Shown: positions 7,926 through 16,029 of the stretch, one piece after another | Position numbering within the stretch: the stretch's first letter is position 1 | How the letters are laid out: every line of letters begins with the position of its first letter | Assembly: GCA_016200325.1 (NCBI GenBank) | Contig: JACQEZ010000008.1 | Coordinates: forward strand, 62,001 to 126,000 | DNA: 64,000 nucleotides | DNA from: Candidatus Manganitrophaceae bacterium | GTDB taxonomy: Bacteria; Nitrospirota; Nitrospiria; SBBL01; Manganitrophaceae | Direction: 5' to 3' | Position numbers and translations under genes: made by a program | Notes under the pieces: model-generated | Databases searched by the model: none | The model's input: the letters and a program-made list of their open reading frames with translations, nothing else | Told to the model about the DNA's origin: nothing

Positions 7926-9401
7926 TCATCGCTCCACCCGCTTAAAATCAATAAATCCCTTCTCCACATCGGTACGAACCAGCTGCACGCGAACCCGCTG
8001 GCCGACGTCGACCCGCTCAAACCCGCTCACCAACCTTCCTTCAATCGGCGGATGGAGAAGACGGACCCAGGTTCCTTTGGAGGCTGCGCCGGTCACGATC
8101 GCATCAAACTGCTCCCCAATCCGCGATGCCAGAAGGAGCGCCGCCGCCGACTTTCTCACCTGCCGTTCGACCTTCCTTGCCGCATCCTCTTTTTCCGTGC
8201 ACTGTTTGGCCAGGACGGAAAGGGCCTCGCTGCCATAGGGGGGCGGTTCTCCGCCGATCGCCGCTTTCAGCAACCGCTGTGTGATCAGGTCGGGATAGCG
8301 CCGGTTCGGCGCGGTGGAGTGGGTGTAATCTCGGATCGCCAAACCGAAGTGACCGGCGGACGGCTCGCCCGGACCTTCGACCGTATATTCCCCCGGTCCC
8401 ATCAATTTGATGATCGAAAGGGAGAGATCCGGAAAGCCGACCGGGTCGGCGGCGCGCGCTTCAGTTAAAAATGCCTCCAACGCCTTTGAATCGGGTTCTT
8501 GAGGAAGGTTGAAGCGGCGCTCCGAGGCAAGCGCGACGATCCGGTCCCAGCGCTTCGGAGTTCGGACGACCCGCCGGAGCGAAGGAATCTTTTTCGAAGC
8601 CAGAAAGCGGGCGGTTGCGCCGTTGGCCGCGATCATAAAGTTCTCGATCATCTCCTTCGCCTGGTTCTTTTTGTCGGCCAGAACCTCTTTCACTTTGCCG
8701 TCATCGAAAACCAGGCGCGCTTCTACCGTCTCAAAGCTCAGCGCGCCGCATTCCTGTCGAAGCGCCTTCATCCGCTGGGCCACCCGATCTTGCAGCTGAA
8801 GGTTTTCGATCAGACCGGGAACCGCCCCGGCCTTCGGCGGGACCGGCGCCCTTTGCTCCAGCCAAGAAGCGAGGTCGTTGTAGGTCAGCCTCGCTTGATT
8901 GCGGACCCGCGCGACATAGACGTCGCTTTGCTCAAACGATCCGTCGCCGCCGAGGACCATCTCGACAATGATCGCCGATCGCTCCGATGCCTCGTTGAGC
9001 GAAGTTAAATCGGTCGAGATTGCTTCGGGGAGCATCGGAAAGATTTTAGCGACCGTATAGACCGACGTCGTGTTTTGACGCGCATGCTCATCGATCTCGG
9101 AATCCTTTTTCACCCACGCATCGACGTCGGCGACCGCAACCAGGAGCTTCACCCGGCCGTCCGACAGCGCTTCCGCAACCGTGAGCTGATCGAGATCGCG
9201 CGAGTCGTCATTGTCGATCGAGCACCAGAGGAGATGCCGCAGGTCTCGCGGCGCCGCCGGTCCGACAGGTGCCTGAAGGTGGCGCAACTCGGCGAGCGCC
9301 TGGGGTGAAAAGTCGGGGAGGAGACCTCGCTCGATCATGGCCTGGTCGGCGATTCGCTGCAGGAGGGGACGGTGCTGCGGATCCTTTGTCTCAATGGCCA
9401 T
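7926..9401 (-). CDS. RNase II/R-type (RNB domain) exoribonuclease
   Basis: 3'-to-5' exoribonuclease of the RNB family, 491 residues. The metal-binding catalytic stretch IDNDDSRDLDQL lies at residues 62-73. Further family landmarks are SEIDEHARQNTTSVY, LTYNDL, ENFMIAANGATARFL and the DYTHSTAPNRRYPDL block that contacts RNA. It is shorter than RNase R (about 800) or RNase II (about 640) because it lacks the N-terminal cold-shock domains; about 70 C-terminal residues form a short S1-like barrel. It is therefore the short RNB form found in several phyla and may prefer single-stranded or already processed RNA. Confidence 0.88.
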   Translation of the reverse strand: MAIETKDPQHRPLLQRIADQAMIERGLLPDFSPQALAELRHLQAPVGPAAPRDLRHLLWCSIDNDDSRDLDQLTVAEALSDGRVKLLVAVADVDAWVKKDSEIDEHARQNTTSVYTVAKIFPMLPEAISTDLTSLNEASERSAIIVEMVLGGDGSFEQSDVYVARVRNQARLTYNDLASWLEQRAPVPPKAGAVPGLIENLQLQDRVAQRMKALRQECGALSFETVEARLVFDDGKVKEVLADKKNQAKEMIENFMIAANGATARFLASKKIPSLRRVVRTPKRWDRIVALASERRFNLPQEPDSKALEAFLTEARAADPVGFPDLSLSIIKLMGPGEYTVEGPGEPSAGHFGLAIRDYTHSTAPNRRYPDLITQRLLKAAIGGEPPPYGSEALSVLAKQCTEKEDAARKVERQVRKSAAALLLASRIGEQFDAIVTGAASKGTWVRLLHPPIEGRLVSGFERVDVGQRVRVQLVRTDVEKGFIDFKRVER

Positions 9402-9522
9402 ATTCAGCGGTACCAGAGGGGAATTAAATGAAGGCTCTCTTTATGATCATTCCAAGGAGATGAAGATTACAAGGGAGGCCCTCTCTTCATAAATATAAAG
9501 TAGGGCTTTAGGTTTTACAGAA

Positions 9523-10689
9523 TCACTTCTGCTTCTCTTTCTTCTCCGACATAATCGCATGGTGCTCCGCGAAGCAGCGCTCAAGTCTGTCTGAATCGAC
9601 CGGGACCCGCGCCGGGGTTCCTTTCGGGGCGGCTCGGAGATATTGCGGGGGCCAAGGGATCGGGACGTCGAATTCAGAGGCCGCATGGAGCGGCCAGTAG
9701 GGATCGCGCAGGAATGCTCGAGCGAGCAGAACCAGATCGGCCCGGCCGTTCCGAATAATCTCTTCGGCTTGAGTCGGCGAAGTAATCAGGCCGACGGCGC
9801 CGGTCGGCAGGCCGGCCTCCCGGCGAATCCGCTCCGCAAAGGGAACCTGATAGCCGGGAGCGACCGGAATCTTGACATCAGGACGATTGCCGCCGGAGGA
9901 GCAGTCGAACAGATCGACCCCCAGCGGGTTGAGTTGTCGGGCAAGTTCGATCGATTCGTCGATGTCCCAGCCCCCCGGCGCCCAATCGGTCGCCGAGATC
10001 CGAGCGAAGAGCGGCAAACGATCGGGCCAGACGCCCCGAATCGCCGTGACCACCTCACGCAGGAGACGGGTTCGGTTCTCGAACGAGCCGCCGTATCGAT
10101 CGGGTCGTCTATTACTGAACGGGGAGAGGAACTCATGGAGAAGATACCCGTGCGCCGCATGAATCTCGATGACGGAAAAGCCGGCCTCCAACGCGCGGCG
10201 AGCGGCCTCGGCGAATCCATTGACGACTTCTTGAATTCCCGCTTCCGTAAGCGCCTCCGGAACGCCATACCCTTCCGCAAACGGCAGCGGGCTCGGCGCG
10301 ACGATCTTGCGCCATCCTCCCTCCGCCTCGGGAGCCACACCTTGTCCTTCCCACGGCCGGTAGGTGCTCGCCTTTCGCCCGGCATGGGCGAGCTGGATGC
10401 CCGAGAAGCTACCCTGCTCCTGAATAAAGCAGGTGATCCGCTTCAGCGGCGCGATGTGCGGGTCGCTCCAAATCCCGAGGTCTTGCGGACTGATCCGCCC
10501 TTCGGGAAGGACCGCCGCCGCTTCGGTGAAGACGAGGCCGGCGCCGCCGACCGCGCGGCTGCCAAGATGAACGAGATGCCAATCGTTCGCGAAACCGTCT
10601 CGGCTTGAATATTGACACATCGGAGAGACGACAATTCGATTTTGAAAAGTGATGTCACGGAGGGTGAAGGGTTCAAACAGACCGGCCAT
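9523..10689 (-). CDS. YqjM-type old yellow enzyme
   Basis: NADH:flavin oxidoreductase, an FMN TIM-barrel that reduces activated C=C bonds of enones, maleimides or quinones. 388 residues. C25 in SPMCQYS matches the flavin-tuning cysteine of YqjM; HAGRKAST, IEIHAAHGYLLHEFLSP and FSNRRPDRYGGSFENR are the standard FMN and active-site segments. A lysine-rich tail ends the protein. The start follows AAAGGTG. It is the last of four minus-strand genes with short gaps, next to an alcohol dehydrogenase remnant, a dioxygenase and an NmrA-type reductase. Confidence 0.93.
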   Translation of the reverse strand: MAGLFEPFTLRDITFQNRIVVSPMCQYSSRDGFANDWHLVHLGSRAVGGAGLVFTEAAAVLPEGRISPQDLGIWSDPHIAPLKRITCFIQEQGSFSGIQLAHAGRKASTYRPWEGQGVAPEAEGGWRKIVAPSPLPFAEGYGVPEALTEAGIQEVVNGFAEAARRALEAGFSVIEIHAAHGYLLHEFLSPFSNRRPDRYGGSFENRTRLLREVVTAIRGVWPDRLPLFARISATDWAPGGWDIDESIELARQLNPLGVDLFDCSSGGNRPDVKIPVAPGYQVPFAERIRREAGLPTGAVGLITSPTQAEEIIRNGRADLVLLARAFLRDPYWPLHAASEFDVPIPWPPQYLRAAPKGTPARVPVDSDRLERCFAEHHAIMSEKKEKQK

Positions 10690-10696
10690 GGTTTTT

Positions 10697-11245
10697 TCAC
10701 CTTTGGTTTGCCATTTCGTTTCCCGTCGTGAGAACGACCCGAAATCGTGCTTTGCCGCTCATCATCCGTTCATAACCCTCGGCGGCCCGCTCCAGCGGAA
10801 AGAGCTCATTCGTCGACCGGACCCCCGTCTGTGTGCTGAAGGCAAGGGTGTCTTGCGAATCGATGGATGATCCGGAAGGCCAGCCGACGATCGATCGCCG
10901 CCCTCCGATAAGCAGGCCGGCCGGCACCTGGAGCGGATCGGCCGGTGCGCCCAGGACGATCCGCTTCCCATTCATTGCGAGCCCTCCCAAGACGGCACTC
11001 ATCGCTTCACCGTTCGTGACGGTGGCCAAGATCACTTTGGCGCCGCCGAGTTTGGACAACTCCGCTGCAGGATCTTGCGCCTGACTGTCGATGTAATGCT
11101 CCGCTGTGTACGAGTCGCTGTTACAAATGCCGCACGCTTGGACCTTGATTCGGACCGATCCGGCGCCCGGCTCCGGGATATCGCGTTCCACCCACTCAAA
11201 AGGTCCCTTGGCACGCGCTACTTGCACCGCTCGCATCTTTGCCAT
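10697..11245 (-). pseudogene. alcohol dehydrogenase with internal deletion
   Basis: Zinc alcohol dehydrogenase reduced to 182 residues; intact relatives have about 340-345. The N-terminus MRAVQVARAKGPFEW through CGICNSDSYT is normal and the C-terminal half from AEHYIDSQAQDP through GKARFRVVLTTG is normal, but they are joined directly. The missing roughly 150-160 residues hold the GHE zinc ligands, the four structural-zinc cysteines and the glycine-rich NAD motif. The frame is kept across the junction and GGGAGGGG precedes the start, so a protein may be made, but it should not work as a dehydrogenase. An alternative TTG start lies six codons upstream. Confidence 0.85.
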
Positions 11246-11274
11246 GACCCCTCCCATCTTCAACAGAATCTTAA

Positions 11275-12021
11275 TTAAGTCATTTCCAGTCCGATATCGA
11301 ATGTCCCCGCATACCCATCGGCTTCCTGGGTCATCTGAAGGATCAACTCCGGGCCGCCGTCGTTGAAAATGCCGTCTTGTTGATTCTTGACGGTCCGCTG
11401 GCCTTTCGTGTTGTAGGGCGGGTGTGCATGGATCTGGTCGGTCTGGGCATCGTCGAAATAGATCTGCGATGTGAATTCATATCCGCGTCTCGACTCCGGC
11501 GCGGTCCGAATCTTAAAGTGAATGTGGACGGTTCTTCCCTGATACCAACCGGGATAGATCGTCAGAAATACGGCCTTGCCGGCGGTATCGGTCGTTTGAT
11601 AGCCCCGCAAGAATTTTTTCCCCCGCGTGTCGAAGGAACGATCCCGAACGTCGGAATAAACACCGGCCGCATCGCAGTGCCAAAGATCGACCCTCGCCCC
11701 CGCGAGTGGAGTGCAGGCGTTGTTTGTGATCTCATGAACCCGAATCGTCAGCCGGAGCGGCAGCCCCTCCTTCACCGAACCATCCGAAGGGTCGGAGCGA
11801 ATGTCGGCGCGGTTGAGTTTCTCGTCGACAAAATAAGGACCTTCGGTCTGCTCCGGCCTCACGATGCAGGGCGGGATCGATGCCGCAGCCGTCTTCCCAG
11901 ACCAGAGGCGCCGCCACCATCGTGGACCCGAGTTGGGTCCACATCCCGACAAGATCGTTATGGCGGCCGTGCCGATTAAACCGAGCATCATTCGCCGGCT
12001 CAAGCGCATCACAGCACTCAC
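11275..12021 (-). CDS. exported intradiol ring-cleavage dioxygenase
   Basis: Non-haem iron(III) dioxygenase of the catechol / protocatechuate 3,4-dioxygenase superfamily, 248 residues. The four iron ligands are visible as Y122 (AGVYSDV), Y160 (YPGWYQG), H166 and H168 (TVHIHFKI), and the family opening EQTEGPYFVD is at 57-66. The N-terminus has a twin-arginine-like SRRMMLG, a hydrophobic stretch and a lipobox LSGC (C27), so it is probably a Tat-exported lipoprotein, unlike the cytoplasmic enzymes of aromatic degradation. The GTG start overlaps the upstream stop (GTGA). Its substrate cannot be read from sequence. Confidence 0.88.
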   Translation of the reverse strand: MSAVMRLSRRMMLGLIGTAAITILSGCGPNSGPRWWRRLWSGKTAAASIPPCIVRPEQTEGPYFVDEKLNRADIRSDPSDGSVKEGLPLRLTIRVHEITNNACTPLAGARVDLWHCDAAGVYSDVRDRSFDTRGKKFLRGYQTTDTAGKAVFLTIYPGWYQGRTVHIHFKIRTAPESRRGYEFTSQIYFDDAQTDQIHAHPPYNTKGQRTVKNQQDGIFNDGGPELILQMTQEADGYAGTFDIGLEMT

Positions 12022-12902
12022 ATTTTCCGATAAGCGGCCGCCAACTGATCGGCAAACTTTTCGAACGTCGTCGGCGTCGTGTTTCTTGGATTGCGTCCTT
12101 CGAGAGATCGAATCTTGCCGGTGTTGAACGCCTGAGACATCTCGACGAATGCGTCCGCGGCGCCCTGCGAGAAGCCGGCCTGAACGAGCGCTTTCGCAAA
12201 CTCCGCGTCGGGAAACCGGACATACTTCAGATCGGGTTTGCCGATTTTTCCGCCGAGAATGCGCGTCGCCTCCGACATCGTATAGTCGCGGGGGCCGAGC
12301 AGCTCCCGCACCCCCGTTCCGTTAAATTTTCCGCCGATCAATTCTTCCGCGGCAACCGCGCCGATGTCGTTCGTCGCCGTCATGGTCACCGGGATCTCCG
12401 GTTCCATGGCGCCGCCGTTGATTCCTTGATGTTTGATGAGTCCTAATGACGAATAGAAATTCTCATAGAAGTAGCCGGGGCGAAGAACCAAGAGATCGAT
12501 GCCGAGCCTCCGAAACCGCTCCTCCAGATCGTGCAGCCCCGTGATGGGGCCGGTCCCTTCCGACCGCTCGCCGCCGAGGCTGCTTAAAAAGACCACTTTG
12601 CGGACGCCCGATGAACGGAGCGCATTTTCGATTGCCGCGCCGATGCGATTGTAGTAGGCGCGCTGATCGGGCGCGGCATAGTCGGGGGGGACCATCGCAT
12701 AAACACCCTCCGCTCCTTGAAAGGCCGAGGTGAGGAAAGCAACCTCATTCGCATCTCCCACCGCCGGCTCAGCGCCGCGCTTTGTCAGCGGCTGCAGTCG
12801 GTCGGTGGAGCGACCGATCGCCCGGACCTTCTTCCCCGCGGCCAGCAACCGATCCGCAACCACCCCTCCCGTATGTCCCGTCGCACCCATCACCGTAAAC
12901 AT
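12018..12902 (-). CDS. NmrA-type NAD(P)-binding reductase
   Basis: Atypical short-chain dehydrogenase of the NmrA / quinone oxidoreductase-2 type, about 294 residues from the chosen start. The dinucleotide motif GATGHTGG lies at the very N-terminus, followed by AIGRS and a VVFLSSLGGERSEGTG block; there is no canonical YxxxK pair, as usual in this group. An in-frame start 14 codons upstream is less likely because GAGGAGAG precedes this ATG. It is the first gene of the minus-strand group that continues with the dioxygenase. Confidence 0.85.
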   Translation of the reverse strand: MFTVMGATGHTGGVVADRLLAAGKKVRAIGRSTDRLQPLTKRGAEPAVGDANEVAFLTSAFQGAEGVYAMVPPDYAAPDQRAYYNRIGAAIENALRSSGVRKVVFLSSLGGERSEGTGPITGLHDLEERFRRLGIDLLVLRPGYFYENFYSSLGLIKHQGINGGAMEPEIPVTMTATNDIGAVAAEELIGGKFNGTGVRELLGPRDYTMSEATRILGGKIGKPDLKYVRFPDAEFAKALVQAGFSQGAADAFVEMSQAFNTGKIRSLEGRNPRNTTPTTFEKFADQLAAAYRKM

Positions 12903-13123
12903 CGCCGTCTCTCCTCTTCTTACCCGCTTCATGCGGGCATTCATCCATCCTGAACGCGCCTCTTCTCACACTACCGTGATCATAGGGAAACACCGGTTTG
13001 GTTGTCAAATAGCCCTTCTCGGTTTCCTTCATAAAACCTCTTTTCACGTTTCACTCAATGGGGTATTATAAGCATATTTCCAAGTTTGGAGAGCCGAGCT
13101 TCCATTCTAAGGGAGGGTGTCCG

Positions 13124-14506
13124 ATGGGTTCCAAGATTCCTGGCATGCTCACGCAGGATGAGCTGAGACGGCGGGTGAGCGCGGGGGAGATCGATACCCT
13201 CCTGCTCGTCTTCACCGATCACTATGGCCGGTTCATGGGAAAGCGGCTCGATGCCGACTTCTTCTTGGAAGATGCCGCGAAGAAGGGAACCCACGCCTGC
13301 GACTATCTGTTGACCGTCGATATGGAAATGGAGCCGGTGCCGGGATATCGGCTGGCCAATTGGGAAAAGGGCTACGGCGATTTTCATCTCGTTCCCGACT
13401 TCACGACCCTCCGCGTTGCAAGCTGGCTGGAGAAGACGGCGTTGATCCTCTGCGATGTCCGGAACGATAAAAGCCACCGCCCGGTGGCGCAGGCCCCCCG
13501 CTCGGTGTTGAGAAAACAGATCGACCGGGCCGCCCAATTGGGATACCGCGCCGCGGCCGCTTCGGAATTGGAATACTACCTCTTCAAGACCTCTTATCGA
13601 GACGCCGCAGCCAAAGGCTACACCGGACTGGAACCGGCCGGCTGGTATCTGGAAGACTATCATGCGCTGCAGGGGGCGCGCGAAGAAGCGTTCAACGGCG
13701 CGGCGCGCCGCCACCTCAAGCAATCGGGGATCCCGGTGGAGAATTCGAAAGGAGAGTGGGGGCGGGGACAACACGAGCTCAACGTCCGCTACGCCGACAT
13801 CCTGACGATGGCCGACCGCCATGCCATCTTCAAGGAGTGCTTGAAAGAAATCGCGGAGCAGATGGGGCTGAGCGTCACCTTCATGGCGAAGCTCGCCGCC
13901 GACCAGGCGGGATCGAGCTGCCACATCCACTTGAGTCTCTGGCAGAAGAACCAAAACGCCTTTCCCGGAAAGGGGCGGCTCGGGCCGGTCGCCTGCTCCG
14001 ACACTTTTCGCTGGTTTCTCGGCGGATGGATCGCCCATGCGCCGGAGGTGATGGTCTTCTACGCGCCGACCGTCAACGCCTACAAGCGCTACCAGACCGG
14101 CTCCTGGGCGCCGACGCGGCTCGCCTGGAGCTACGATAACCGGACCGCCGGGTTCCGCGTCGTCGGGGAGGGGAGCAGCCTGCGGATCGAGTGCCGGATT
14201 CCCGGCGCCGACTGCAATCCCTATCTCGCCTTGGCGGCGGCGCTTGCCTCCGGGTTGGATGGGATTGAAAACAAAATTGCGCCGCCGCCGATTTTCGAGG
14301 GAGATATCTACGCCGCGCAACATCTCCCCCGGGTGCCGCGCACACTCCGCGACGCGACCGACCTCTTCGAGAAGAGTGCCTTCGCCAAAGAGGCATTGGG
14401 CGAGGAGGTCGTCGAGCATTACCTCCACTTCTACCGGACCGAGCAGGAGGCATACGATAAAGCGGTGACCGACTGGGAACGGCAGCGCTACTTTGAGCGG
14501 ATTTAG
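13124..14506 (+). CDS. glutamine synthetase-like gamma-glutamyl-amine ligase
   Basis: Type I glutamine synthetase fold, 460 residues. The ATP, metal and glutamate segments are present: SELEYYLF, GEWGRGQHELN, AGSSCHIHLSLW, NAYKRYQTGSWAPT and RIECRIPGAD. The divergent sequence and the three following genes point to a gamma-glutamylpolyamine or gamma-glutamylethanolamide synthetase (PuuA, GlnA3 or GlnA4 type) rather than housekeeping glutamine synthetase; the adenylylation loop of true GlnA is not evident. The start at 13124 follows GGGAGGG; an in-frame ATG 66 bases earlier has no such site. The amidotransferase begins 7 bases after its stop. Confidence 0.85.
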   Translation: MGSKIPGMLTQDELRRRVSAGEIDTLLLVFTDHYGRFMGKRLDADFFLEDAAKKGTHACDYLLTVDMEMEPVPGYRLANWEKGYGDFHLVPDFTTLRVASWLEKTALILCDVRNDKSHRPVAQAPRSVLRKQIDRAAQLGYRAAAASELEYYLFKTSYRDAAAKGYTGLEPAGWYLEDYHALQGAREEAFNGAARRHLKQSGIPVENSKGEWGRGQHELNVRYADILTMADRHAIFKECLKEIAEQMGLSVTFMAKLAADQAGSSCHIHLSLWQKNQNAFPGKGRLGPVACSDTFRWFLGGWIAHAPEVMVFYAPTVNAYKRYQTGSWAPTRLAWSYDNRTAGFRVVGEGSSLRIECRIPGADCNPYLALAAALASGLDGIENKIAPPPIFEGDIYAAQHLPRVPRTLRDATDLFEKSAFAKEALGEEVVEHYLHFYRTEQEAYDKAVTDWERQRYFERI

Positions 14507-14512
14507 AAGACC

Positions 14513-15220
14513 ATGTCCACGCTGATCGGAATTACCACATATGGCCGTGGTGAAGAGAATCGTTTTTATCTCCCTGCACCCTATGTCGACGCAGTCCGGC
14601 GGGCGGGCGGCATTCCGCTCCTGATCCCACCGGGAGCGCCCGATTTAAAAAGGGTGATCGATCGGATCGACGGGCTGATTTTAACCGGGGGCGGCGACCT
14701 CGATCCATCTCTGTACGGCGGCGTTCGTCATCCGACGATTTATTCGGTCGATCCGGAGCGGGATCGGAGCGAGATCATGCTGGTGAAGCAGAGCCTCGAC
14801 GCCCGATTGCCGACCTTCGGGATCTGCCGCGGCAGCCAGGTGATCAATGTCGCGCTGGGCGGAACGCTGGTCGAACACCTTCCCGATTTCGTCGGAGAGG
14901 CGGTGCCGCATCGCCTCCCGCCGCGCGAGCCGACCACGCATTCGATCCAGCTGGCGCCGGAGAGTCATCTGGCCGAGATCCTCATTGCGGAAGCGTTCGT
15001 CGCCCCCTCGTGGCATCACCAGGCGGTTCGCCGGCTCGCTCCCGGCTTAAAATCGACGGCGCAAGCACCGGATGGAACGATTGAAGCGGTCGAGCACATA
15101 GAGCACCCTTGGCTGATCGGGGTCCAGTGGCACCCGGAATTAGCCGCCGAGAAAGACCCGCTGCAGCAAAGATTGTTTGACGCGCTGGTAAAGGCTGCCG
15201 CAGATCGGCGAAGGAAATGA
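14513..15220 (+). CDS. gamma-glutamyl-GABA hydrolase-like amidotransferase
   Basis: Class I glutamine amidotransferase domain protein of the PuuD / peptidase C26 type, 235 residues. The triad is visible: nucleophile C105 in FGICRGSQ, H207 and E209 in QWHPE. It hydrolyses the gamma-glutamyl bond after the amine has been oxidised, releasing glutamate. Its position directly after the ligase and before two dehydrogenases fits the third or fourth step of a gamma-glutamylation pathway. Confidence 0.88.
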   Translation: MSTLIGITTYGRGEENRFYLPAPYVDAVRRAGGIPLLIPPGAPDLKRVIDRIDGLILTGGGDLDPSLYGGVRHPTIYSVDPERDRSEIMLVKQSLDARLPTFGICRGSQVINVALGGTLVEHLPDFVGEAVPHRLPPREPTTHSIQLAPESHLAEILIAEAFVAPSWHHQAVRRLAPGLKSTAQAPDGTIEAVEHIEHPWLIGVQWHPELAAEKDPLQQRLFDALVKAAADRRRK

Positions 15221-15239
15221 CCTTCAGAAAGGAGAGACG

Positions 15240-16019
15240 ATGCGATTAGCAAATAAGGTCGCCCTCATTACGGGGGCGGGGAGCGGGATCGGCCGGGAGT
15301 CGGCGCTCCTCTTTGCAAGCGAGGGGGCGCAGGTCGTCGCCGTCGATCTCAATGAAGCGAGCGCCAAAGAAACGGCGAAAATGATTGAGGCCAATACAAA
15401 TAAAGGACAGGCGCTCCCCCTGCAAGCCGACATCATGCGGGCCCTCGATTGCGAGGCGATGATCGCGGCGACGGAAAAGGCGTTCGGCAGACTCGACATC
15501 CTCTTCAACAATGCCGGGATCATGGACAGCCGGGACGACGACGCCGTTCAGACGGAGGAAGCGGTTTGGGACAATACCATGGCGGTGAATCTCAAAGGGG
15601 TTTTCCTCGGCTGCAAATTTGGCGTCCCGGCGCTGCGACGCGCGGGTGGGGGATCGATTATCAACACCGCTTCCTTCGTCGCCTTCCTCGGCGCGGCGAC
15701 GCCACAACTGGCGTACACCGCGAGCAAAGGGGGAGTGCTGGCGATGACGCGGGAGCTGGCGGTGATTCATGCGCGGGAGAAGATCCGGGTGAATGCCCTC
15801 TGTCCCGGCCCGCTCCGGACGGAGCTGTTGATGAAGTTCTTGAACACCGAGCAAAAGAAGCAGCGCCGGCTGGTCCATATTCCGATGGGCCGATTCGGCG
15901 AGGCGAAGGAGATCGCGAAAGCGGCCCTCTTTCTCGCCTCCGACGATTCATCGTATATGACCGGAGCGTCGCTGATGGTCGACGGCGGGATCACCGCCGC
16001 CTATGTCACACCCGAATAG
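15240..16019 (+). CDS. short-chain dehydrogenase
   Basis: Classical SDR of 259 residues with TGAGSGIG (11-18), NNAG (90-93), catalytic S145, Y159 and K163, and the C-terminal LMVDGG. D36 after the second strand favours NAD. AGAAAGGAGAG precedes the start. In the operon it probably oxidises an alcohol intermediate, or replaces an amine oxidase step that is otherwise missing; the substrate is inferred only from context. Confidence 0.9.
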   Translation: MRLANKVALITGAGSGIGRESALLFASEGAQVVAVDLNEASAKETAKMIEANTNKGQALPLQADIMRALDCEAMIAATEKAFGRLDILFNNAGIMDSRDDDAVQTEEAVWDNTMAVNLKGVFLGCKFGVPALRRAGGGSIINTASFVAFLGAATPQLAYTASKGGVLAMTRELAVIHAREKIRVNALCPGPLRTELLMKFLNTEQKKQRRLVHIPMGRFGEAKEIAKAALFLASDDSSYMTGASLMVDGGITAAYVTPE

Positions 16020-16029
16020 GAGGAGAGCG

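Noticed and set aside
13055-14428. 457-residue minus-strand open frame
   Set aside because: Complete shadow of the glutamine synthetase-like gene; low-complexity Arg, Gly and Val composition and no start signal.
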